Positions 1 through 8,136 of a DNA stretch of 11,349 nt are shown here, piece by piece. Origin of the DNA: Ochromonadaceae sp. CCMP2298 (taxonomy: Eukaryota; Sar; Synurophyceae; Ochromonadales; Ochromonadaceae); the NCBI GenBank assembly GCA_026770595.1, contig MU634580.1, positions 1-11,349 of the forward strand, given 5' to 3'. The translations under genes were made by a program, and so were the position numbers. The notes below the pieces were generated by a model that did no database searches, was not told the DNA's origin, and saw only the letters and a program-made list of their open reading frames with translations. Each line of letters starts with the position of its first letter. Position 1 is the first letter of the stretch.

Positions 1-59
1 GATCCGCGTTCCAGCACAGTCACTTCACCAGCAGGCTCCACAGCCGCTTCCTGAGCACC
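1..59 (+). other. Open frame upstream of lysA: possible truncated transit peptide
   Basis: Reading back from the ATG at 60 in the same frame, no stop codon occurs to the window edge (first full codon at base 3). The 19 residues encoded begin S-A-F-Q-H and are rich in Ser, Arg, His and Phe with no acidic residue, which is the composition of a plastid or mitochondrial transit peptide. The ATG at 60 also sits in a strong ACCATGG context. It is therefore unclear whether this stretch is 5' UTR or the tail of a longer targeting presequence starting outside the window. Confidence 0.4.
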
Positions 60-1664
60 ATGGCCAGCACGGACATCGAAAAGTCCAAATTCCTGAACAG
101 CGCAATCGCCAAGGGCATCAAGGCCGAGTATGGGACCCCTGTGTATGTGTACGACAAGGCCTCCCTCGTATCTCAGGCCTCCAAGGCGCTCCAGTTCCCC
201 AACCTCTACGGACTGAAGGTGCGCTTCGCCATGAAGGCGTGCCCCAACGCCGCCGTGCTGCAGCTGTTCAGCAGCATGGGCATCTGCTTTGATGCCTCCA
301 GTGGCTACGAGGTGCTGCGGCTGGTGCGTGCGGGCGTGCCTGCGTCCAACATATCTCTCTCCTCGCAGGAGCTGCCTGTCGATCTGAAGGAGCTCATCGA
401 CATGGGCGTGGAGTTCAACGCCTGCTCCCTCCACCAGCTGCGCTCCTTCGGACAGCTTTTCCCTGGCGGCAAGTGCGGCGTCCGATTCAACCCCGGGACG
501 GGTTCAGGGGGCAATGGCAAGACCAATGTGGGCGGGCCGACGGCTTCGTTCGGCATCTGGCACGAGCTGATGGGCGAGGTGCAATCGATCGTAGCGGAGC
601 ATTCGCTGCAAGTCGAGCGCGTGCACACGCACATTGGGTCCGGATCGGACCCCGAGATCTGGCAGAATGTGGCTCTGCTCAGCCTGAATCTGGTCAAGCA
701 GTTCCCCTCAGTCACGACGCTCAATCTGGGCGGAGGGTACAAGGTTGGCCGCATGAGCTACGAGAAAAGCACCGACCTTTCTCTCGTGGGCGAGCCAGTC
801 GTGCAAGCCTTCAAGGCATTCGCAGAGGAGACGGGCCGTGAGATCAAGCTGGAGATCGAGCCTGGTACGTTCTTGGTAGCAAATGCGGGCGCGCTGCTGT
901 CCACCGTGCAGGACGTGATGACCACGGGTGCGGAGGGACACACGTTCTTGAAGCTGGACTCAGGCATGACGGAGGTGCTACGGCCTTCGCTGTGAGTCTC
1001 CAATATACTACAATATCTCATACCTGCACCCTGCCCTCTTGTTTGCACCTTTTCTTTCTTCCCTACTTCCCTTATTTTCACTCACCTATTCGACCTTCCC
1101 TCTTACTCTTACTCTTCCTCTTACTCTTATCCTCTTACTCTTACTCTTACTCTTACTCTTACTCTCCCCATCAGATACGGCGCACAGCACCCCCTCGTCA
1201 TACACTCTGACTCCCCCACCACCTCCTCCTACGTCGTGGTTGGTCACTGCTGCGAGTCAGGGGACCTCTTCACCTGCGCCCCCTCTGACCCGGAGGTCAT
1301 ATCCGAGCGTCTTATGGCCACAGCTGCTATCGGCGACCTGATCAGTATCGAGGGCAGCGGCGCCTACTGCTCCTCGATGAGCACGAAGAACTACAACTCT
1401 TTCCCGGAGGCGCCCGAGGTCATGCTGGACACGGACGGGCAGGTGCACCTAATCAGACGGTGAGACGAGACGCGAAGCATGGCGGCATGTCGTATGCGTA
1501 TTTTCTGCCTCCGCCCTCTGCTTTCTGCTTACTGCCCTCCACTCTCTGTTCTCTGCTCTGCATTCTAGTAGCTCACATCTTCTCCTGTCCCACCCCCTCT
1601 TGTTGCCACCAGGCGCCAGACGGTAGAGCACATGCTCGAGAACGAGGTGCCCTTCACCGCGTAG
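60..1664 (+). CDS. lysA: Diaminopimelate decarboxylase-like PLP enzyme, 3 exons
   Basis: Exons 60-991, 1175-1459 and 1613-1664 give 1269 nt, 422 aa, ending at TAG 1662-1664. The product belongs to the fold-III PLP decarboxylases and most resembles diaminopimelate decarboxylase, the last step of lysine synthesis (meso-diaminopimelate to lysine plus CO2), which in algae is expected in the plastid. Seen in order: PLP-lysine K59 in FAMKA; HIGSGSD at 191-197; the phosphate-binding glycines GGG at 224-226; EPGT at 267-270, where many family members have EPGR; the RPSLYGAQHP junction across intron 1; the catalytic-cysteine motif CESGD at 337-341; and [19 protein letters not shown] near 373-391, which supplies the C-terminal active-site tyrosines. 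The block [20 protein letters not shown] (148-167) and the [13 protein letters not shown] block recall a bacterial LysA subgroup, from memory rather than a search. Length fits the family. The start is uncertain because the frame is open upstream. A relative with another amino-acid substrate is possible. Confidence 0.88.
992..1174 (+). other. lysA intron 1 (183 bp, phase 2)
   Basis: The donor is GTGAGT at 992 and the acceptor CATCAG ends at 1174. Splicing joins CT to A to make Leu311 and restores the conserved RPSLYGAQHP motif. Without splicing the frame stops at 993-995. Most of the intron is a TCTTAC-type microsatellite. Confidence 0.9.
1101..1166 (+). repeat. TCTTAC hexanucleotide microsatellite in intron 1
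   Basis: About eleven imperfect tandem copies of TCTTAC, broken by TCTTCC and TCTTATCC variants, run up to just before the 3' splice site. The tract supplies a long polypyrimidine stretch to the intron. The Leu-rich and Ser-Tyr-rich open frames over it are translation artefacts. Confidence 0.9.
1460..1612 (+). other. lysA intron 2 (153 bp, phase 2)
   Basis: The donor is GTGAGA at 1460 and the acceptor CCACCAG ends at 1612. Splicing joins CG to G (Arg406) and gives the [17 protein letters not shown]-terminus expected for this enzyme group. The second half is rich in CTCTGC/CTTTCTGC motifs. Confidence 0.85.
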
Positions 1665-2429
1665 ATAACGAATAGTCGTACATTAGCAATAGACTGCACA
1701 AAGCACGGCATTATTGGTCATCATCCGATGCTCTAGTAGCAATACATATGACTCCCCTCCATAGCACGGCCCGGCCAGTGTGCCAGCAGCTCCTGCACAA
1801 GTGGAGTGGAGGTTTTCAAAGCCAGAATGGGGGCCTGAGGAGAGGCAGAAAGTTGGATCAAATACTTAATAATGCTAGTTACATATCCAGCGTATCTCTC
1901 GCCGCAATTTGACCCAAAAATTCTGCAGTGCTCATGGTGCTGTCTGGTCTCCAATCTGGAGTGGTGGGTGAAAAGTGACAGAGGGGGTTGGAAGGGCGTG
2001 ACAGTGCGTGCTCTACTGTAGAAGCCGCCGCCACCGCTTACCTCAGAGAACCTGATTATGACACGAAGTGCGGAACCAATGCGACTCTCAGAATCCGATT
2101 TGGTTCAGATGTCCTCTGCCCTCGCCTTTTCTCATCAACATGCCTCGGGATACGGGAAGTGAGGAACCTGGGAACCTCAACTCGGTGGCCCCTTGGGAAA
2201 TGTGGGGAATCCCCCCAATAGTCCCCACCGTCGGTTGGCGGGTCACCGAGACGGCGGTCTCAAAATGCCGTGTCCACCCAAGCCCAGAACCTGGGACTTT
2301 GTGTGTTGATGTGGAAGGTGCGATGTGAGAAGGGCAGGAACTGCGCACAGCATTTTGCTTCCAACAACGCGCATCTGCGCTTGATTCCTGCGTGGTCACT
2401 TCTACTCGCTCTTGCAGCGCCTCGCAAGG
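1665..2429. other. Intergenic region between lysA and IleRS
   Basis: These 765 bases hold the lysA 3' UTR and the IleRS promoter and 5' UTR. No protein-coding frame with family resemblance, tRNA or rRNA is visible. There are several short hairpins, for example GAACCAA (2073-2079) pairing with TTGGTTC (2100-2106), but no conserved structure I can name. No clear TATA box precedes the IleRS start. Confidence 0.6.
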
Positions 2430-5400
2430 ATGGCGTTTGATACATTGACAGAGAAGATCAACTTCCCGGAAGAGGAGCAGAAGATTCTACAGTACTGGGT
2501 GGAGATAGATGCTTTCAACACGTCGCTGGAGCTCTCCAAGGACAAACCTGAGTATACCTTCTACGATGGACCTCCCTTCGCCACTGGCCTGCCCCACTAC
2601 GGGTGAGTCCTGGGCCTGTTGTCGCTCCTACCCTCCCTCCTCCCTTTCCCTCCCTCCTTCTCCCTCCCTCTCCCTCCCTCTCCCTCCTTCTCCCTCCCTC
2701 TCCCTCCCTCTCCCTCCCTTTCCCTCCCTCCCTCTCCAACCCATCTAACTTCGGTTCCTCTCTTCGCTTCCTCTCAGCCACATTCTCGCCGGCACCATCA
2801 AGGACACAGTGACTCGCTACGCGCACCAGACCGGCCACCACGTATCTCGGCGCTTCGGCTGGGACTGCCACGGCCTCCCCGTGGAGTACGAGATCGACAA
2901 GAAGCTGGGCATCACCGGCAGAGAAATGGTGCTGGAGATGGGTGTGGCCAAGTACAACATGGAGTGCCGCTCGATCGTGACGCGCTACACGGCTGAGTGG
3001 GAGAAGACCGTTACACGCATGGGTCGCTGGATCGACTTCAAAAACGACTACAAGACCATGGACCCAAACTTCATGGAGTCCGTGTGGTGGGTTTTCGACA
3101 CTATGTTCAAGAAAGGGCTGGTCTACCGAGGCTACAAGGTGATGCCCTACTCTACCTTCTGCGGCACCCCCTTGTCCAACTTCGAGGCAGGGCTCAACTA
3201 CAAAGATGTCAACGACCCCGCAGCGGTGGTCAGTTTCCCCCTCCTGAGTGACCCCGAGGTCTCTCTGCTGGCCTGGACAACCACCCCCTGGACTCTGCCT
3301 AGCAACCTGGCCCTCTGCGTGAATCCCACGTTCCTCTATGTGAAGATCAGGGACAAGACGCGGGAGGGAAAGCTGTGGATTTTGTTGGAGGGGCGCCTAG
3401 GTCAGATATTCCCCGAGGTGAACAAAGCCGACTGCACGGACGAGAAGCGCGCCGAGCTGTACGAGATTCTGGAGACTATATCTGGAGACAAGCTGGTGGG
3501 TCTTCAGTACAAGCCGCTGTTCGATTACTTCAAAAACCAGCCGGGGGCCTTCCGCGTGTTAGGAGATAGTTACGTAACGGTCGAGGGGGGGACGGGTATT
3601 GTGCATCAGGCGCCCGCATTCGGTGAGGACGATTACCGCGTTTGCATGGCGCACGGCGTGGTGAGCAAGAGCGATGATCTCCCCTGCCCTGTGGACTCCA
3701 ACGGCCGGTTCACTAGCGAGGTGCCTGAGTACGTCGGCAGGGCCGTGAAGGAAGCGGATAACGACATCTGCACCCGGCTGAAGGCAGAGGGCCGCTTGGT
3801 GCTAAAAGAGGTGTACCGTCACTCATACCCCTTCTGCTGGCGCTCCGAGACGCCCCTCATCTACAAGGTTGTGCCTTCGTGGTTCGTGTCTGTGGAGAAA
3901 ATCAAGTCGCAGTTGATCGCCAACAACGCCAAGACCTACTGGGTGCCCGCCTTCGTGCAGGAGAAGCGCTTCCACAACTGGCTCAGCGACGCCAAGGACT
4001 GGGCCATCTCCCGCAATCGCTTCTGGGGAACCCCCATACCCCTGTGGATCAGCGACGACCTGGAGGAGATGGTGACGGTAGGCTCGGTCGAAGAGTTGTA
4101 CCAATTGAGTGGAGAGAGGGTAACGGATCTGCACAAGGAGTCGATCGACCATATCACCATACCCTCCAAGCAGGGCAAGGGGCTGCTGAAGAGAATCGAT
4201 GAGGTGTTTGACTGGTAAGGCTACCACCCTCCTCTTCGTTAAATCTGCTCCTCTGTACCTTTTTATGTCCACCTCTTACCTTCTCTCCTAACCTCCCCCC
4301 TCCACCCCCCCCTCCCCTCCCCCCAGCTGGTTCGAGAGTGGTTCCATGCCCTACGCACAGCAGCACTACCCTTTCGAGAACAAGGAAAAGTTCGAGGGCG
4401 GATTCCCTGCGGACTTCATCGCCGAAGGCCTCGACCAGACCAGGGGCTGGTTCTACACCCTGATGGTCATCTCGACATGCCTGTTCGACAAGCCTGCCTT
4501 CAAGAACCTCATCGTTAACGGGTTAGTGCTGGCAGCGGACGGGAAGAAGATGTCGAAGAGGCTGCAGAACTATCCCGACCCCACGTTGGTGGTGGACAAC
4601 TGCGGTGCAGATGCGCTCCGCCTGTACCTGATCAACAGCCCAGTCGTGCGTGCGGACGTGCTGAAGTTCCAAGAAGAGGGAGTGAACGAGGTAGTGCGCG
4701 GGGTTTTGCTGCCGTGGTTCAACTCGTTCCGCTTCTTCGACCAGTGCGTGAAGAGGTGGGAGGGCGTGCAGGGGGGCAAATTCGTACCCGACCCTGAGGT
4801 CAGCCGCGCCTCTACCAACGACGTGGATATCTGGATCTTGGCGGCGTCTCTGGGCTTGGTGGAGTTCGTGCACCAGGAGATGAAGGCGTACAGGCTGTAC
4901 ACGGTTGTGCCCCGCCTTGTGGACTTCATCGACCAATTGACTAAGTGGTACGTTCGCTTGAACAGGTTCCGCATCAAGGGCGAGTCAGGTCAGGAGGAGG
5001 CTCTGCAAGGCCTCAACGTGCTGTACGAGGTTCTCGCCATCCTCGCACAGATCATGGCCCCCTTTTTGCCCTTCTTCTCAGAGTTCCTGTACCAGCATAT
5101 CCGCAAGCTGCACCCCAATTTCGGCTCCACGGACCCCGCTGTGCCGCGGGACTCCTTCGGGCGCGCGGACAGCGTGCACTATCTGATGCTCCCGGTGCCC
5201 GACCCATCCCGCCTGAATCCCCGCGCCGTGGCGCGTTTCAACACGCTCCAGCAGGCTGTTACCCTGGCGCGCACTGCGCGTGAGCGCCGCCACATCCGCA
5301 ACAACCTCCCGCTGCGGAGCGTGACTGTGGTGGCTGCGAAGGAGGAGGATATCGAGGCCCTTCAATATCTGCGTTCGTACTTTATGGAGGAGATCAACGC

Positions 5401-6229
5401 ATGGGAGGTGGACCTGTCCACGGAGTGGAAGAAGATGTGCCAATTGAAGGTGATGCCTAACTGGAAGGCGCTGGGCAAGCGGCTAGGTAAGAAGATGAAG
5501 GATGTGGCTGCGGCGGTGAACGCGCTCACGGAAGCTGAGGTGCTGGCGTTCATCGACAAGGGCGAGGTGACGCTGTGCGGCTTCCTGCTCACCAAGGAGG
5601 ACATCGCGGTGCGTAGGGAGTTCAACGGAGACGCCAAGCGCTACGAGGCTAGCGCTTCTGAGGACGGCAGCCTGATGGTGGCCATCGACACGGCGCAGGA
5701 CGAGGAGCTCTTCTCGGAGCTGCGTGCTCGCTCGGTAGTGTCAGCGGTGCAGAAGCTGCGCAAGAGCTCGGGACTGGTGCTGGGCGATGTGGTGGAGTAC
5801 TTCTACCAGGTGGAGGAGAAGCCGGGCAAGAAGGGGGGGGCTGTGGCTGCTGAGGCGCTGCTGGAGGCCTCCATGACCCAGCACGCAGCTACCATCGCCA
5901 AGCGCCTCAAGACGGGCCGCCCCTACCCCCTGGCGCGCAAGGCCGCAGGCGCGGTGGTGGTGGCCACGGATACGCTAGAGGACGCTGACCTGTGCGCGGG
6001 CAGCTTCCGCCTCTTCTTCACCCTACCTACAGCCTGCGTGGACGTGGAGGCCGTGGCGCTGCTGACTGGCAGTGCGGACATCGCGGCGCAGTACTTGCAG
6101 ACTCTGGACCATGCGGCGCTTATGACGCAACCCTCTGTCTCCGTAAGCCTCGAAGGCGTGTCCGTCACCTTCCTGCGCGGAGTGCACTACTTCGCCTCAG
6201 TCGCAGAGCAGCAAGGCTTCACCGCATAA
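2430..6229 (+). CDS. IARS1: Cytosolic isoleucyl-tRNA synthetase, 3 exons
   Basis: Exons 2430-2602, 2778-4214 and 4327-6229 give 3513 nt, 1170 aa, ending at TAA 6227-6229. The enzyme charges tRNA-Ile with isoleucine using ATP and hydrolyses mischarged valine. It is a class I synthetase: the HIGH signature appears as HYGH at 56-59, followed by [10 protein letters not shown] from residue 85. The CP1 editing domain shows [11 protein letters not shown] (224-234) and [17 protein letters not shown] (328-344). [13 protein letters not shown] spans intron 2 (536-548), and the KMSKR loop is at 611-615. After it come the helical anticodon-binding region and a C-terminal extension typical of eukaryotic and some bacterial enzymes. 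The length lies in the range of cytosolic eukaryotic IleRS. No targeting peptide is seen at the N-terminus (starts [13 protein letters not shown]), so the cytosol is inferred. The ATG at 2430 has a good AGGATGG context and matches the family start. Confidence 0.96.
2603..2777 (+). other. IleRS intron 1 (175 bp, phase 2)
   Basis: The donor is GTGAGT at 2603 and the acceptor CTCTCAG ends at 2777. A branch-like CTAAC lies at 2745-2749, 28 nt before the acceptor. Splicing rebuilds Gly58 (GG plus C), the third residue of the HYGH catalytic motif. Confidence 0.93.
2629..2737 (+). repeat. Polypyrimidine 10-bp tandem repeat (TCTCCCTCCC)
   Basis: About ten imperfect copies of the unit TCTCCCTCCC fill most of IleRS intron 1, making a ~109-bp tract with almost no purines on the + strand. 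The complementary strand is a run of GGGAGGGAGA units, so triplex (H-DNA) or G-quadruplex formation is possible. Open frames over it are artefacts. Confidence 0.92.
4215..4326 (+). other. IleRS intron 2 (112 bp, phase 2)
   Basis: The donor is GTAAGG at 4215 and the acceptor CCCCAG ends at 4326. A branch-like CTAAC lies at 4288-4292, and the tract after it is nearly pure C and T. Splicing joins TG to C (Cys537) and restores the conserved DCWFESGS motif; unspliced, the frame stops at 4216-4218. Confidence 0.93.
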
Positions 6230-6275
6230 CCCCATAACCCCATAACCCCATAACCCCATAACCCCATAACCCCAT
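6225..6275 (+). repeat. (CATAACCC)6 telomere-like 8-bp array at the IleRS stop codon
   Basis: Six perfect head-to-tail copies of CATAACCC plus a three-base remnant. The IleRS stop TAA (6227-6229) is the TAA of the first copy. Because the period is 8, the next in-frame TAA falls at 6251-6253. The minus strand reads TTATGGGG repeated, with six GGGG runs separated by four bases, so it is a G-quadruplex candidate. The unit resembles a telomere repeat in composition but is not one I can assign to a known group. Confidence 0.95.
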
Positions 6276-6862
6276 TCGCAACGCCGATGGTGCAAAGTTG
6301 ATGAGTGTGCTATGCTTGTCCTTCTTTTCCTATCTAAACAAAATAATTAGTCTTTCGAGGTTAAGGTATGGCATTCTCGTTGGTGCTAATTTCAATTATA
6401 CGGTGTTATTCAATCTTTCCTCCTCAAGGTCCCCCTTTTTCAAAGACCTGGGAATAGGGGTCTCATTCGTAGGATTGTTCAGCCTATCACATCAACGAAC
6501 ACTCACATTTATCTCCTATACCTGAATTTTTTTAGGGGGTCACAGCGTGGGATAACCTGCGCATGCTCGGTCTCGGATGTGCATAACTATACCTGCTCTT
6601 GTATTGGTGGGAATCTCACACTATACACCACACACACGAGGCTACATGCAAAAATCACACCAGACACAATATGCTCTGCTCTAGCCTCCCTTGGAGTGGA
6701 CTGCGGGGCCTAGAGCCAGTGCTCTACAAGTACTGTATTTCCACTGTATAGCAAAGTAAAAACAGACCTTTAGAGCACAAAAAATGGTTTAAGCATTACT
6801 GGTAAGGTTTTTTAATGTCGTGGGATGTGGTGGGGGAGGCTTGCTACTGCATGCCAGGCTTT
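6276..6862. other. Intergenic region between convergent 3' ends
   Basis: This 587-bp stretch carries the 3' UTRs of IleRS (+) and the HHL1-like gene (-). It is clearly more AT-rich than the exons, with poly-T and poly-A runs near 6528 and 6778. A 75-codon frame at 6298-6525 has no recognisable domain. No RNA gene was identified. Confidence 0.6.
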
Positions 6863-7486
6863 TTACTCTTCTTTTGGCTCATCGCTGCCCACCGCGCGAG
6901 ATAGGTTATCCTTCATGTTATCAAACCAACTCTTCTCCATCCCCTTGTTGAGCACGGTCACCTTCTGCTCGCCCTTCTTCTCCTCCACGCCGTCGAAGGC
7001 CACCTTGTACCCGAACTCGAGGTCTTTCGCTGTGAACCTCTTGAAGGGCTTGTAGTTCTCGATGAGCGTCTTGGTGAAGACCTCCTCCTGAGCAAAGATG
7101 GACTTGGCCACCCCCTTGTCCAGTTGAGTCTTGTACGTGTCCTCCAAGAACCCACTCAGCCAGGCGTTCACCAAGGCGGTGGCTCGGTTGTCTCCCGCCA
7201 GGTCGCCGCATGGGACCCATAGGCCCCCAACGCGGGGCCGCACGAAGATCTTGAACACCGGCACGCCGTCGGGCTTAGTGCCCTCCTGCTGCTTCTTCGC
7301 CTCCATCATACGCTGCTGCTTGATGTACTCGCCCCTCTGGTCGATGGGCACGCGGCTTCCCTTTCCCTTCATAGTCATCGCGCCGACGTGGGACCTGACC
7401 ATGCCCCTGGCGGCAACAGTGGACCACGCGCCGACAGAGGCGCACACGAGGGCCAGCACCACGAGGAGAGCTGCGAGATTTGACAT
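6863..7486 (-). CDS. Plastid-targeted HHL1-like (DUF6523-type) protein
   Basis: A single exon of 207 aa, from the ATG at 7486 to the stop at 6863-6865. Residues 4-20 form a hydrophobic signal-peptide core ending SVGA, then Trp21 and a Ser/Arg/Met/Lys stretch with no acidic residue until Asp49. This matches the bipartite signal-plus-transit leader of red-derived secondary plastids, where an aromatic residue follows the cleavage site. The mature part begins near KGKGSRVPIDQRGE, passes through a Lys/Gln/Met-rich helix, then VFKIFVRPRVGGLWVPCGDL, DNRATALVNAWL, YKTQLDKGVAKSIF and DLEFGYKVAF. That pattern resembles the HHL1-like family of cyanobacteria and plastids; plant HHL1 is a thylakoid protein linked to photosystem II protection under high light. 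The assignment is from memory and moderate. The frame is also open upstream to an ATG at 7666 (267 aa), but the 7486 start puts the signal peptide at the very N-terminus and is preferred. Confidence 0.72.
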   Translation of the reverse strand: MSNLAALLVVLALVCASVGAWSTVAARGMVRSHVGAMTMKGKGSRVPIDQRGEYIKQQRMMEAKKQQEGTKPDGVPVFKIFVRPRVGGLWVPCGDLAGDNRATALVNAWLSGFLEDTYKTQLDKGVAKSIFAQEEVFTKTLIENYKPFKRFTAKDLEFGYKVAFDGVEEKKGEQKVTVLNKGMEKSWFDNMKDNLSRAVGSDEPKEE

Positions 7487-7487
7487 G

Positions 7488-7563
7488 CCTGCGAGAGTAT
7501 AGACCACGAGGAGAACAGAGCTGAGCCTGCTTGAGAATAGACCACGAGGAGAGCAGAGCTGAG
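7488..7563 (-). repeat. 38-bp tandem duplication just upstream of the HHL1-like start
   Basis: Two adjacent 38-bp copies (7526-7563 and 7488-7525) match at 34 of 38 positions. A shared 12-bp core (ACCACGAGGAGA on the + strand) lies at 7541-7552, 7503-7514 and again at 7458-7469 inside the signal-peptide codons. The second and third cores are 45 bp apart, hence in the same frame, so the leader just upstream of the ATG would read as another hydrophobic stretch (SVLLVVYTLAG). Confidence 0.9.
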
Positions 7564-7708
7564 TTGTGTGGGTTCGCGGAGAACTCTCTGCCACACCCAA
7601 TTCCATTGCCACATCATTCGGATGCCGTGCCATGTTTTGCCGTGCATCGTAGAGTCCCATGCTCAAACCGGGACCTTCCGAACACGCACTTCGACTTCTC
7701 TCTTTCCA

Positions 7709-8136
7709 GGATTAAAACGCCATTTTGGGGAAAAAGCGCCATTTTTTTTAAATAGAGGAGATAGGCTTAAAAGCGCATAACTTGAGAAACAGAGAATCCT
7801 ATGAAATGACTATCAATGACCTCCAAATGCATATATAAGACAAGAATAGTAGAGTAATATGATACTTGCGGTTCTAGTACATGCATTGTTATGCGATAGA
7901 TCTTAGATTTCTGTATTTTTTTTAATAATCTATATTTCTACGATCTATCGCATAACAATACATGTACTAGAACCGCAAGTATCATATTACTCTACTATTC
8001 TTGTCTTATATATGCATTTGGAGGTCATTGATAGTCATTTCATAGGATTCTCTGTTTCTCAAGTTATGCGCTTTTAAGCCTATCTCCTCTATTTTAAAAA
8101 AAATGGCGCTTTTTTCCCAAAATGGCGTTTTAATCC
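7709..8136. mobile_element. 428-bp near-perfect palindrome (foldback/MITE-like element)
   Basis: Left arm 7709-7902 (194 nt) and right arm 7942-8136 (195 nt) are reverse complements except for two substitutions and one single-base indel, about 98% identity. The spacer 7903-7941 is 39 nt and AT-rich, and contains a further short stem (TAGATT 7904-7909 with AATCTA 7927-7932). The ends read GGATTAAAACGCC inward from both sides. There is no reading frame of note inside. The element is much more AT-rich than the genes around it. Pairing ends sharply at 7708/8137. No convincing target-site duplication flanks it, so a transposon origin is inferred from structure alone. A transcript would fold into a ~190-bp hairpin suitable for dicing. 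It lies about 220 bp upstream of the HHL1-like start codon. Confidence 0.85.

Noticed and set aside
305-754. Long open frames antisense to lysA, IleRS and the sulfotransferase
   Set aside because: GC-rich coding strands routinely leave open frames on the other strand; none has family-like motifs while the sense frames do.
1039-1341. Open frame over intron 1 of lysA
   Set aside because: It runs through the TCTTAC microsatellite and overlaps exon 2 in the wrong frame; Leu-rich translation is an artefact.
2037-2230. U1 snRNA-like stretch: CTTACCT at 2037-2043 followed by GACACGAAG at 2060-2068 at about the spacing of U1 stem-loop I
   Set aside because: The match stops after those pieces. The loop I sequence lacks a base, no stem closes around it, and no Sm site or 3' stem in the right order is found.
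6225-6275. CRISPR-like array
   Set aside because: The repeats are contiguous 8-mers with no spacers; it is a simple tandem array in a eukaryotic 3' UTR.
6298-6525. 75-codon open frame 3' of IleRS
   Set aside because: No domain, odd composition and position in a 3' UTR between convergent genes.
7712-8133. TTAA at both ends of the palindrome as a piggyBac-type target duplication
   Set aside because: TTAA is its own reverse complement, so a palindrome shows it automatically; the inverted match continues outside it to GGA/TCC.
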